Positions 46,321 to 57,253 of a DNA stretch of 64,000 bases are shown one piece after another. The stretch spans positions 1,565,150 to 1,629,149 of the forward strand of contig QANY01005074.1 in NCBI GenBank assembly GCA_003255025.1, in the 5' to 3' direction. The translations under genes and the position numbers were made by a program. The stretch's first letter is position 1, and every line of letters starts with the position of its first letter. Source of the stretch: Datisca glomerata (lineage: Eukaryota; Streptophyta; Magnoliopsida; Cucurbitales; Datiscaceae). Below the pieces are notes generated by a model. It had not been told where the DNA came from. It saw only the letters and a list, made by a program, of their open reading frames with translations, and did no database searches.

Positions 46321-48490
46321 TTTGAGGACCATTTTCCCAGGAGATTCCCCATGGATTACCTCCCTTAAGAGGTATTGAGCATCAAATAGACTTCATACCG
46401 ATACTGTCATACAAAATCGACCCTCATATAGGGCTAATCTCGAGGAAACCAAGGAGATTCAAAAGCAAGTGGATGAGTTGTGCAACAGGGTTTCGTGAGG
46501 GAAAGTCTTAGTCTATGTTCGGTTCCTGTCATTTTAATTCCAAAGACAGATTGAACATGGGGAATGTGTGTGGATTATGGAATCATTAACAACATAATGG
46601 TAAAATATAGACATCCAATCCCTAGATTAGATTATATGCTTGATGAATTGCATGACTGTTGTTTGTTTTTTAAATGGTTACTATTTCATTCGTATGAAAG
46701 AGGGTGATGAATGAAAGTCCACGTTCAAAACTAAATATGGATTGTATGAATGGTTAATAATGTTATTTGATTTAACTAATGTACCTAGTACATTCATGAG
46801 GTTAATGAATCATGCCTTACGTGCATTCATAGGGAAATTTGTAGTAGTTTACTTTGATGATATTTTGATTTATAGTCAGTCAGAATTCAGAAGAACATGT
46901 GAAATACTTGCATGCTATTTTTAGTGAATTAAGAGAGCACAAATTGTATTTTAATCTTAAAAAGTGTTCATTTTGCATGGAATATGTTGTGTTTCTTGGC
47001 TTTATTGTTGGTTATCATGGAATTAGTGTTGATGAAGAAAAAGTAAAGAAAATAAGATAATGACCTACACCAAAGAATGCAAACGAGGTAAGAAATTTTC
47101 ATGGTTAGCAAGATTCTATAGAAGGTTTGTTAAGGATTTTAGTTCTATTACTACACCTTTGGGTGAACTTGTTAAAAAGAATGTTGTTTCTAAGTGGGAT
47201 GATGCACATGATCGAGCTTTCAAGACTTTGAAAGATAAGTTAATTAATGCACTTTTGTTGTGTTTGCCTAACTTTGATAAAGCTTTTGAGGTAGAATGTG
47301 ATGCATCTAGAATTAGAATTGGTGTTGTTCTGATGCAAGATTCTAAAGCAATTACTTATTTTAGTGAAAAGCTAAGCGGAGCATCCTTGGATTATCCAGC
47401 ATTCTTAAGACCAAAGAGGCGGGCGGAAAAGGGGGGGCTAATTCAAACCCCTCAAGTAAAATAAGAAATCTCCCACATTCAAAGCTCCCTTTTTACAATT
47501 CGCAAGAACTTGTTTCAATTGCATATCATAAGGAATTTGAACAACTACTTCAAATATAGTATAGAACTCTTCAGACATGGAAACATTACCTGTGGCCAAG
47601 GGAATTCATTATTCATTCTGATCATGAGATTTTAAAATTCTTGAAATCTCAAGTTAATCTTAATAAAAGACATGCTAAGTGGCTGGAGTTCATATAAACT
47701 TTTTCATATGTGATCAAGTACAAGCATGGAAAGGAAAATGTTGTTGCCGATGCATTGTCTAGGAGCTATGCACTACTTACCTTCTTCCAAACTAAATTAC
47801 TTGGTTTTGAAATGCTGAAAGATTTGTATGATAATGATTCTAATTTCAGCCAAGTATAGAATGCATGTGAAAAGTGTGTGTTTGGTGAGTCTTATAGGCA
47901 TGAAGGATTCTTGTTTAAGAAAGATAAATTATGTATGTTTATTTCTTCAATTCATGAGTTTCTTGTTAGAGAAACTCATGGAGGCAGTTTGATGGGTATT
48001 TTGGTGTGCAAAAGACATTAGATATATTGTAGAACATTTTTATTGGCCTAAACAACCTTGGCTTGATGTTTCTATAGATTTTGTTTAGGATTGCCAAGGT
48101 CTCACAATGCTAAAGATAGCATATTTGTGTTGTTGATAAGTTTAGTAAAATGGCTCATTTCATTGTATATTCTAAAATTAATGATGCAACACATATTGCT
48201 GACATGTTCTTTAAAGAAGTTGTCCGTTTGCATCGTTTGTTGAAGACAATTGTTAGTGATAGAGATGTTTGTAAGTTCTTAAGTTAATTTTGGCACACTT
48301 TTTGGTCTAAATTAGGAACTAAACTCTTGTTTTCTACTGTTGCACATCCTCAAACAGATGGACACACTACTTTGTTGCATGCTATTATATAAAATAATTT
48401 AAAATAATGGGAAATTTTTTTTGTCACACATTGAGTTTGCATATAATAGATCTGTTTATTCTACAACTTTATTTTCATCTTTTGAAGTTA
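46320..48490 (+). pseudogene. RT, RNase H and integrase (5' part) of second gypsy element
   Basis: RT from IPNRP-like NRPSYRANLEETKEIQKQVD (46,410) through WRMCVD-like remnants, [20 protein letters not shown] to [14 protein letters not shown] (46,845), with both catalytic Asp residues kept. The connection segment FSWLARFYRRFVKDFSSI leads to RNase H: FEVECDASRIRIGVVLMQ, ITYFSEKLSGASLDYP. About 110 bp of foreign-looking G-rich DNA interrupts it at 47,405-47,515. It resumes as [20 protein letters not shown], and KHGKENVVADALSR. Integrase: HEFLVRETHGGSLMG, then a deletion of most of the HHCC module, then [49 protein letters not shown]. Copia is inserted after EVIY at 48,494. Confidence 0.88.
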
Positions 48491-48494
48491 TTTA

Positions 48495-49695
48495 TGTTGG
48501 AATTATGTCCATAAAGTAGGGTGTAATAACTATTTATGAGTATTTAGTATTCTTAGACATTTTATATTACTAAATTTAATGAATGAATGAAAGTTTTTCT
48601 ATTAATTAAAGTGTGTTTATAATTTACTCAAGTCGTGGAACTATTGTCAACGTAAGAAGAGTAAAGGCAGAGGGGTCTTCTAGACAAACTCTTTTAAAAA
48701 TAGTTCAGAGAGTTGTTTCGGCATCGAACCTATAATAGAGTCGTACGATGTCAGAATTAAATAGGTTGAAAATTAATAGAGATAAATTTGCAGATATTTG
48801 AATCATATAGCTTTATTCATGTGGGTCCATTCGGTCTCAAGGATAGCTCATAAGAACATGAATAGAAGAAACTATATCAGTTTGACCAAAATGTGTTTTG
48901 GTGCCAATGTGTATTTCCTGAACCCATATGTGATGGGTTTTGTCACTTCATTAGTGATAAACAATTAATTGATACTTAAAGTAATTAATTTGTTATTTTC
49001 TATTGCTTAGTAAATAAAAGATATCAATTAATTAATTGATGGAGATCAATTTAATTTATCAATTGAGAATGATAAATTTTGACACAATATTGACTTTAAA
49101 GGGAAATATAATTTTCAGCAATTACATAAGTATTGGGGTTTAAGTTTTGAAAATTTGGCAAATATGATGGTTTATGTGACATTTCAAAATTATTATATGA
49201 GGGATGACATTAGGGTTGTCTCCCTAGAGATGTGTGTTGACACAACCTTAATCACATAGAGCAAAAAAAAGTTTTTCTCTCCCCCTCTTACTGTTGTTGC
49301 CGAAATCACTAGAGGAAGAAAAAATTTTGATTTTTCTTCCTCAATTGTTTTGAGAGCTCACTCTCAGTTCCTTATCAATATTCTCTACATATATATTTCT
49401 GAAATCCACGGGTGGTTGTTGGTGCAAAAATAATTTGAAGTTCCTGATTCTTGAAGATTGAATAACGTGAAGCATTTAATAAGGATTCCACCAATTCAGA
49501 AAGTTTCTGATACAACAAAAAGGTATCAATAATTTCTACCTCTTTTGAATGCGTTTAACTTAATATGCATAATCGTTTGTTTAGTTTTAATATTTAATAT
49601 GATTAAATTCGTCGATGTGAAATTTTTTTTGATTTCCGCTCACAACCCGTTCGTGGTTCAATAATTTTTTCTCAAATTTTAAAACTCAATCCAAA
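48495..49695 (+). repeat. Copia 5' LTR
   Basis: TGTTGG start; the last 300 bp (from GAAATCCACG at 49,404) match 52,229-52,523 with small differences, including TTTAACTTAATATGCATAAT and CGTTCGTGGTTCAATAATTT. Ends just before the primer-binding site. The full length of about 1.2 kb is typical of larger copia lineages. Confidence 0.88.
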
Positions 49696-49698
49696 AAT

Positions 49699-49711
49699 CG
49701 GTATCAGAGCC
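49699..49711 (+). other. Copia primer-binding site
   Basis: CGGTATCAGAGCC, one mismatch from the usual TGGTATCAGAGCC complementary to initiator tRNA-Met, a few bases after the LTR. Confidence 0.88.
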
Positions 49712-49974
49712 TTGATATCTCCATTATGCATATTATGTGATTAAATGTATGTATCGTTGGATGTTGTGATATATAGTAGAATAATTTTTGTATGGTAGAT
49801 TCAAAGTAGTATTGAATGTGTTTTATGAATGGATTCTGATCTATTGGCTGTAGGAGTTTTATTTTTAATTTTAGAATTGATGTACGCCAAGATTGATGCA
49901 TAGGATTTTATGTAATTTATTTTCTTGCAAAAGTTTTTTTCTTAAATTCCATGTAATCCGTCGCCGTCTCGAAA

Positions 49975-50340
49975 AGTTATCTTTTGAATTTTAATCATCT
50001 TTTACCTTTTAAATTTTGGATTTTGAATTTTAGATTTTAAACGGATAAAAGATGATTAAAATTCAAAAGATATTCTATCCGATAATTAAAAGATAATTGA
50101 ATTTTGAATTCAAAAGATAATATCTATTTTTATCTTTTAGATTTTAAATTCAAAAGATAATTATCTATATTATCCATTTTATCTTTGGGATTTTGAATTC
50201 AAAAGATAATTATCTATATTTTATATTCTATCTTTTAGATTTTGAATTCAAATGATAATTATCCGTTTTATCTTCTTTATTTTTTGAATTTTGAATTTAA
50301 AAGATAATTATCTTTTTATCTTTTTATCTTTTGTATTTTA
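49975..50340. repeat. AT-rich inverted/tandem repeats in copia leader
   Basis: A TTTTGAATTCAAAAGATAAT-like unit recurs at about 50,105, 50,144, 50,192 and 50,239. Inverted partners (ATCTTTTGAATTTTAATC at 49,980 versus GATTAAAATTCAAAAGAT at 50,053) can fold back. This lies between PBS and gag, where packaging signals sit in retroelements; the role is unknown. Confidence 0.75.
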
Positions 50341-51413
50341 AAAGTGATTATTTAATTAAGAAAATAGTTTTCCTTAATTAAAAGGTTTTGTCAAAATTTT
50401 GAATTTTGAAAATGTGACTTCACTTTTAAGAGTTACAAAATTGGTGGAACATTCTAAAGGATAATGAGATAATTACAGACACCATGAAGACTAGTATTTA
50501 AATAATTATAACTCATTTATTATTATTTTATGGGTTGTAATTAGAAATGAGTCAATAGGGAGGCTAATTTTGAACGGATGATTATTATTAATATCGCACC
50601 ATCATATAACATGCCATATAGAAATAGGGATATGGCAATATCAAAATGTCATGTAGTATGTACATGCATCATTGTAGTTTAATTTATAATGTGTTATAAT
50701 TTAAATATAATACGAATTTTATAAAGTTATAAATTTTAATTGGGATTTAATTTTTATAAAAGTTTATAAATTTTAAACCTTGTTTTTTCCTAATTAATAA
50801 AGAGTAATAAATTTTGAAAAAACAATGAAAAAAATGCATTTTTACCAAAAACTAAGTGGAATGATCGTTTACGCTAAAACGTTCCTAAGGTCCCCAACGC
50901 AAATTTAATCATGGCATGAGAAATTGTTTAAGCCGCTCTAGTGGTCCTCTGATCAGTGGGAAACACTTGAGAATCATGTTTCTTTGAGTCATCGAATTGC
51001 TTAAGAAGCTAAATCTTGTAAAGAAAGTGGTGAGGCAGGACTGTCGTTAGACGGATTGTTAGTTCATGACAACATTTAAAGATGATGCATCGGTTATACA
51101 CATAGACCAAAGCACATTGGAATCCCTCATAAGGGCAGTCAACGGGGCTAAGGTGACCAAAACCATTGGTGATTAGTTAAGTTAGATGGAGTGATATCTT
51201 GAGAAGCGTTAACTAAACCAGAGGAGTCTCGATGCGATAGGGGTAGCTTGGACGTTGTCCTTAGATGAGACAAGCTATCGTTGTTGATCGTAACATCATG
51301 GAAGAAATATTTTTATTATATTTTTAACTGTTTAAGTATTTGCATCTTGCATCTTACTTTCCTAAATGATTAAGTATTTATTTACACCACTTTATTTGTT
51401 CTTTTCAGTAATC

Positions 51414-52210
51414 ATGTCACTATCCACACTTTCAACTATTTTAAACGCGAACAAACTTACTGGTAAAAATTATGTGGATTGGAAATATAATCTTGATATC
51501 TTGCTGACGGTAGAAAAGCACAAGATCGTGCTCACCACCATTTGTCCCCTTAAGCCTATTGTTGAATCGTCTCAAGAGGAAAATGATGATTATGCTTCTT
51601 GGCAGCATTCTGATGAGATCACCAGATGTTACATCTTGACTTCTGGTAGCAATGTGTTACAACAACAGCATCATAACATGGAAACTATCGTCGATATGTT
51701 GTTGAACATCACCAAAATGTTCAGAGATCAGGGTCGTCAAGCCAAACAAGCTGGTGTGCGAAATTTCATGAACTGTAGGTTGAAACCTGGAACTCCTGTC
51801 TGAGAACATATGAATAAGATGCACTTCATGGGTGCTGAAGTAGATGACGAGACACAAGTTAATATGATCATTGAGACTCTGCCTGACACTTTGAGAACTT
51901 CAAACTTAATTATTCAATGAATAAGTTGAGGTACTCATTTCCTGAGTTGATGAAGGAACTGCGAGCTATTGAGACCCTATTTCTAAAGGGCAAGAGGAGA
52001 CTGGAGAGCCAAACTTAACTAAAAGTAAGCCTTCTACCTCTGGCAACAAAAGGAAAAACAAGAGAGGTCCGAAGAAGGCTAAGAAGCAGAACTCGACATT
52101 TTCGTGGATTGTAGACTCTGCGGCCACTAACCATATATGTTGTTCCCAACATGGTTTCAGGGAAATCAAAAGGCTTGACGATGTCGAGTTTAACTTCCGT
52201 TGGGGAGGGC
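51414..52210 (+). pseudogene. Copia gag and protease start
   Basis: ATG at 51,414 gives MSLSTLSTILNANKLTGKNY, VDWKYNLDILLTVEKHKIVL, HSDEITRCYILTSGSNVLQQ, MFRDQGRQAKQAGVRNFMNC, LKPGTPV, then a stop at 51,801. Continuation: GAEVDDETQVNMIIETLPDT. These are the conserved blocks of copia gag (L-x-G-x-N-Y-x-x-W, DE-x-A-x-C-Y-I-L, GTPV-x-E-H). After frameshifts come a basic segment NKRKNKRGPKKAKKQ and the protease start WIVDSAATNHICC, where the active site D-S-G reads D-S-A. The start is preceded by TTTTCAGTAATC. No zinc knuckle is visible. The coding breaks off at the deletion near 52,221. Confidence 0.9.
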
Positions 52211-52221
52211 GAGTTCAGCTT

Positions 52222-52523
52222 CTGTTTTGAAATCCACGAGTGCTTGTTGATGTGAAAACAATTTGAACTTCGTGATTCTTGAAGATTGAAGAACGCAAAG
52301 CATTTAATAAGGATTCCACAAATTCACAAAGTCTTTGATACAACGAAAGGTATAAATCATTTCTATCACTTTTGAATACGTTTAACTTAATATGCATAAT
52401 CATTTGTTTGGTTTTAATATTTAATAAGAATAAATTCGTTGATGTGAAAAAAAAATTATATTTCGCCCACAAACCGTTCGTGGTTCAATAATTTTTTGTC
52501 TAATTTCAAAACCCGATCCAACT
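52222..52523 (+). repeat. Copia 3' LTR, 5' two-thirds or more deleted
   Basis: Only the last ~300 bp remain, aligned with 49,400-49,695. The internal deletion removed pol and most of this LTR in one step or several. Confidence 0.88.
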
Positions 52524-53040
52524 GTTTATGGCTTTAATCCTTTAACTTAACTCTTTTATAAATTTTACATTTGCTTACTAATGAGCATCTGATCTGAATG
52601 GTAAAACAGTGTAATTTTTTGAAGCAATATATGCCAATGTTTGAGCAAATATTGAAAGAAATAATGAGCAATATGAACAACAAGCTAACAAGTGACGTGT
52701 GAAAGTTGTTTTTTAACCTGAAGATTGGGTATGGATACACATACGGAAGGAACGGTTCCCACACAAAGAATGTCCAAAATGCAGCCAAGAGGAGATGGTC
52801 CCTTTTCAAGTATCAGAACGTATTAATTATAATGCCTACAAGCTGGATTTGCCAAGTAACTATGGTAATGTTAGTGCCACCTTTAATGTTACTGACTTAT
52901 CATTGTTTGATGTAGGTGATTCATGGATGAATCCTTTCGAAGAGGGAGGGCATAATAGATATCAAGGTGCTGACCATTTTCAACAAGGCTTGATTCCAAA
53001 TATTCCCAAGATCCTTTGCAAGGCATTAACAATCCAATGA
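52524..53040 (+). pseudogene. Integrase C-terminus of second gypsy element
   Basis: After the copia insert the frame resumes as YGFNP. The next part in order: IGYGYTYGRNGSH in one frame versus the expected GDWVWIHIRKERFPHKECPK, then VPFQVSERINYNAYKLDLPS, NYGNVSATFNVTDLSLFDVG, DSWMNPFEEGGHNRYQGADH. This is the SH3-like DNA-binding end of Ty3/gypsy integrase. A stop follows IPKILCKALTIQ at 53,038. A second copy of the tail lies inverted at 33.4-33.9 kb. Confidence 0.85.
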
Positions 53041-53269
53041 CTAGGCCTTGAGCGAAAAGGATGAAAGAAACTTTATAAGGCCTAATTATGGTGATGCATG
53101 ACAAATAGTTTATTCTGAGGCTTCCAAAGCTACACCAAAGATAATTACATATCTTTATGCTCAAGATGATAAACAAGGATCGAGGAGCAAGACTTGGAAG
53201 CCCATGATTTGAGACCAAACGAAGGAATGGACTATTTTGGAGTTCCAGGCTGAATTGAGTCACATGCAT

Positions 53270-53855
53270 CAAAGATGAGCCAAAATGTTGGTCTAAGTGA
53301 TTATTAACTTAATTCAAGCAATCAATTAAGTGCAAAATATCACAAAAACGTGGGTGAAGTGTTCTCTTGATAGAGATGAGGTTATTTTGGTTACATTTGG
53401 TGAATTAGACAAAAATACGAGTCTTTTCATTTTTCCAATGTCTTTTAAGCTTTCTAGAGTCTTTTGTCTTTCCCAATGGCTTAAATAGCCTTTAATTAGG
53501 TGCGGGAACAAACCTCTATATAATGATGGATTATCTTTTGTAAAAGATAGTTATTATCAATATAATTTCCTGAGTTTCTTTTCACTTTGTGAGGAATTCT
53601 TATGTTCTTTGTTAAGAACTCAAATCTGAACTTATAAAGGCAATTTGCAGGAATTCACCCCGACTTATCAATCCGTTCATCCATCTCAGATTGTGGCATC
53701 TTCAAAATACCATTTAAGGCTTATAGCATTGGTTCTCTTCAACATGTTTGGATTGTGTCAAGCTTCTATTCTTTCTTGGTTTGGATTTGATCCTGGGGTT
53801 CTTAAACTATCATTGTTATCGGGTTTCATCATAATTCATTGATGAAATTGTATCA
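53270..53855 (+). repeat. 3' LTR of second gypsy element (start approximate)
   Basis: The part from 53,488 matches the 5' LTR and ends GTATCA at 53,855. The U3 start is not definable because the 5' copy lacks it; a TGAGCC or TGTTGG-like start near 53,276-53,290 is possible. The next bases (AAGGT) have no partner on the left. Confidence 0.65.
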
Positions 53856-54039
53856 AAGGTACTTAGTTTGATTTTTGTGTTTAGAATGTTTGATTTTAGT
53901 TTATTTTCTGAATTTATTGCATGCTTATAATGTTTTTGAGTTTGATTTTCTTAATTTGATTTTCAATTTAATTTCATTTTGATTTTCTTATGTTTGATTA
54001 AAAGTGGTCTTTTATTTTATTCAGTTTGATTTTCTGAAG

Positions 54040-56480
54040 GGGGTTCTTGCAGAACCAAACCCCTAAGAAACTGATTTTGTTGAATTATACTCAAACACTA
54101 ATTTGTGCATGTCATAACCCCTAACTCACCTTCCCTTCACTTTTTCTCTTTTCTTTCCCTTATTGCCTTCTTACACACCGGCCCACACTCTCTCTTCATC
54201 TCTATTTTCATCTTTCTCTCTCCTAGAAACCCATTTTCTCCAGAAATAAATACAACAAATGTGTTTTGTTAATTTTTATAAATTTTGTGAACATTTGTAA
54301 TTTTAATGGGTTTTGTTAATTTTGATGGGTTTTGTTAATTTTGAGAGAGAGCGTAGAGAGAGAAAGACAGAACATAGAGCGTAGAGAGAGAGATAGAACG
54401 TTGAGAATGAGAGAGAAGGGGGTGCACCACGCACGTGTGCCCATCGTGTAGTCTATAAGATAGCTACACGATACCCGTGTACCTATTGTGTAGTTTGTAC
54501 AATCGTCGCGTAATGTACACAATGATTACATGATCATCGTGTAGACATCGTGTAATGTACACGATCGTCGTGTATCCATCGTGTACACTACAGATGTAAT
54601 ATATTTAATTTTATATATTTATTTAAATATAAATAAATATGGAGGTTGATTGTTGAAGAAGAATGAATTGACATTTGATTTGTTGTTGTATAAGAATGTA
54701 TTGGGGGAAATAATGTAGTCGGCAATGGGTACAAGATGGCTACACGATTGTAGTGTAGTCATCATGTAGTGTACAAGATGGCTACACGATCGTAGCGTAG
54801 TCATCGTGTAGTGTACATCATTGTTACACGATCATAGTGTAGTCATCGTGTAGTGTACACGATCTTCGTGTAGGCATCATGTAGTATACACGATTGTCAT
54901 TTAGTGTAGGCATCATGTACACTACACATGTAATATATTTAATTTTATATATTATTTAAATATTAATAAATATGGAGGTTGAGTATTGAAGAAGAATGAT
55001 TTGACATTTGATTGATTGTTATGTAAGAAAAATATTGGGGGAAAGAATGAAGAAAAAATAATGGACAATGGGTACACGATAGTCGTGTAGGCATTGTGTA
55101 GTGTACATGATGGCTATACGATCGTCGCGTAGGTATCGTGTACACTACACATGTAATATATTTATTAAAATATTAATAAATATGGAGGTTGGGTGTTGAT
55201 TAAAAATGATTTTATATTTGATTTGATTTTGTGTAAGAAAAGTATGAGGGGAAGAAATAAAGAAAAAGTAAGTAAATGGTGGATCATGAGTACACGATCG
55301 TCGTGTAGTCTACATGATGGCTACACGATCATCGTGTAGCCTACACAATAACTACAGGAATGTTACACACTACACGATGACTACACAAGGATCGTGTACC
55401 CATGGCCCACCATCCACTTACTTTTTCTTCTTCTCTTTAATATTTTTCTTACACAACATCAAATTAAATAACATATCATTCTTTTTCAACACTCAACCTC
55501 CATATTTATTAATATTTAAATAAATATATTAAATTAAATATATTACATGTGTAGTGTACACGATACATACACGGTGATCGTGTAGACATTGTGTACGCTA
55601 CACGATGGCTACACGATGATCGTGTAGCTATCGTGTACACTACACAATAACTACACTACGATCTTGTAGCCATCTGTACCAGTTGTCTACTATTTTTTCC
55701 TCATTCTTTCCCTCAATACTTTTCTTACAAAACATGAAATAAAATATCGATTCATTCTTCTTTAACACTCAATATTCATATTTATTTATATTTAAATAAA
55801 TGTATAAAGTTAAATATATTACAGGTATAGTGTACATGATGCGTAGACGATGATCATGTAGCAATCGTGTAGACTACACGATGCGTACATGAAGATTGTG
55901 TAGTCATCGTGTAGACTACATGATGATTGTGTAAACTACACAATGAGTACACGAGTATTGTGTAGCCATCATGCAGACTACGCGATGGGTACACATGCGT
56001 CATGTACTCCCTCTCTCTCGACATTCTACCTCTCTCTCGACATTCTCTCTCGTTCTCTCTCACGCTCATTGCTCTATGTTCTATCTTTATCTCTCTACGT
56101 TCTCTCTCAAAATTAATAAAACTCACCAAAATTAACAAAAAAATAAATTAACAAGACCTACAAAAATTAACAAAACCCATTAAAATTATAAATGTTAACA
56201 AAATTCACAAAAATTGACAAAACCCATTAAAATTAACAAAACTCATTTTGTTGTGTTAATTTCTGGAGAAAATGGGTTTCTAGGAGAGAAAGATGAAGAT
56301 GAAGACGAAGAAAGAGAGAGTGTAAGCTAGTGTGTAAGAAAGACAATGACGGAAAGAAAAGAGAAAAAAGGAAGGGAAGTTGGACCAAAGGTTAAGGTAT
56401 GCACAAATTAGTGTTGAGATATAATTCTGTAAAATCAGTTTCTTATGGATATAGTTCTGAAAAAAAAAAACTCATTTTGA
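54040..56480. mobile_element. 2.4-kb near-palindromic (foldback-like) element
   Basis: The two halves are inverted copies around ~55,350. Outer arms: CTAAGAAACTGATTTT (54,061) versus its inverse near 56,441; TAGAAACCCATTTTCTCCAG (54,225) versus its inverse near 56,265; TTTTAATGGGTTTTGTTAAT (54,300) versus its inverse near 56,170-56,235. Inner arms carry GA/CT-rich tracts and many short palindromes built from TACACGAT and ATCGTGTA. They also carry a ~130-160 bp AT-rich unit (TGTAATATATTTAATTTTAT ... AATATGGAGGTTG) at 54,590, 54,920 and 55,150, inverted at 55,400-55,555 and 55,685-55,835. No open gene; short peptides rich in Tyr/Thr/Met/Arg are translations of the repeat. Clear target duplications were not found. 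Confidence 0.85.
54430..56010. repeat. Array of TACACGAT / ATCGTGTA short palindromes
   Basis: Dense clusters at about 54,440-54,600, 54,730-54,920, 55,070-55,150, 55,285-55,400, 55,555-55,680 and 55,825-56,010. A frequent form is CTACACGATCATCGTGTAG, itself a near-perfect dyad. Copies differ by point changes, mostly CpG to TpG/CpA type (TACATGAT, TACACAAT), fitting decay of methylated CpG. Confidence 0.9.
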
Positions 56481-57253
56481 AGTTTGATTAAAAGAACCCA
56501 AAATTTGCCTCACAGTTTAGCTTGGAAAGCAATGATGAAGATGATGTGAAGCTAATCCCAAATGCTCACCACTAGTTCTAAGAAAAAAAACCCAATATAT
56601 TTATACCCATTTAGCTCCATTTGTACTTTTATATAAATATGTTTATCATATTTTATATCTAAAATTAGGCCCGATACCCAAATTGATTAATCCTTAATTT
56701 GTTTTATACTCATCTACAATTTGATAATTCCTTCTTAAATTACATTCTTTTTTAAACCACATGAAGTAGCTAGATTAGTTCTACCCAATTAAACAAAATA
56801 TATCCACTCCTTAATTTTAGGGTCTAATAGCATCCTTAATATCAAAAAAAATATTCTTTCGACGGTGATGGTAGTCAAGTTGAAATAAGAAATCTATTGT
56901 TTTTGTGATCCTATTTTGTAGTTTTAAAAGAGAATTTCTGATTATTGTTGTATTTAGTAAATATAATTATTAAATTTCAAAATCTTGCAATGAATTAAAG
57001 AGATATTCTTCCATGCAGTTTTTCTGGGCACGAAAACGTCAAGTTGCTACTTCCTCCGAGGTACACCACATTGTATATCTCTAGACTCGTTTTTCATTAG
57101 AACTAGAAAGTAATGTCATTAGCGACAAGTTTGAACTAGCTTCGAAAACATATAAAAGAATGTAAGCTTTTTGTGTGTATATATATCTTTTTTTGTTCAA
57201 AGAAAAAGTAAGCTATATTCTTGTTTCTAGTTTATAGAAAATTATGAAAATTC
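56481..57253. other. No gene; leader of the CACTA element expected here
   Basis: AT-rich with no coding domain. The left terminus of the following CACTA element should be in or before this stretch; a CACTAGTTCTAAG at 56,569 is the only candidate and is weak. Confidence 0.35.

Larger units (their letters stand above)
48495..52523 (+). mobile_element. Ty1/copia element with pol deleted, inside gypsy integrase
   Basis: Starts TGTTGGAATTATGTCC at 48,495 and ends CCGATCCAACT at 52,523. The flanking 5-mers ATTTA (48,490-48,494) and GTTTA (52,524-52,528) are one base apart, fitting a decayed 5-bp target duplication. Removing the element restores the gypsy frame E-V-I-Y | Y-G-F-N. Inside: 1.2 kb 5' LTR, PBS, long AT-rich leader, gag and the first residues of protease. 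The sequence then jumps at about 52,221 into the last 300 bp of the 3' LTR. Integrase, RT and RNase H are absent. Confidence 0.9.
43328..53855 (+). mobile_element. Second Ty3/gypsy element, interrupted by copia
   Basis: Partial 5' LTR (to 43,702), PBS, gag, protease, RT, RNase H, integrase, then 3' LTR ending at 53,855. The LTRs align from TTAATTAGGTGC(T/G)GG (43,338; 53,496) through AGATTGTGGCATCTTCAA to a TATCA end. Excluding the 4.0 kb copia insert the element is about 6.5 kb. The 5' LTR lacks its U3 start. All genes are broken. The order PR-RT-RH-IN is Ty3/gypsy; integrase ends in a GDW...VPFQV SH3-like module and no chromodomain is visible. I do not assign a lineage. Confidence 0.9.

Noticed and set aside
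52889..53272. 127-codon minus-strand frame
   Set aside because: It is antisense to the integrase tail and LTR region of a gypsy element; the same shadow appears at 33,551-33,817 because the fragment is repeated there in inverse orientation.
54316..56138. Several 60-94 codon frames rich in Tyr, Thr, Met, Arg and Ser
   Set aside because: All are translations of the TACACGAT palindrome array on one strand or the other.
54025..56500. Target duplication ATTTTCTGAAG / ATTTTGAAG around the palindrome
   Set aside because: The two differ by an indel and the flanks are generally TTTTGA-rich; not convincing.
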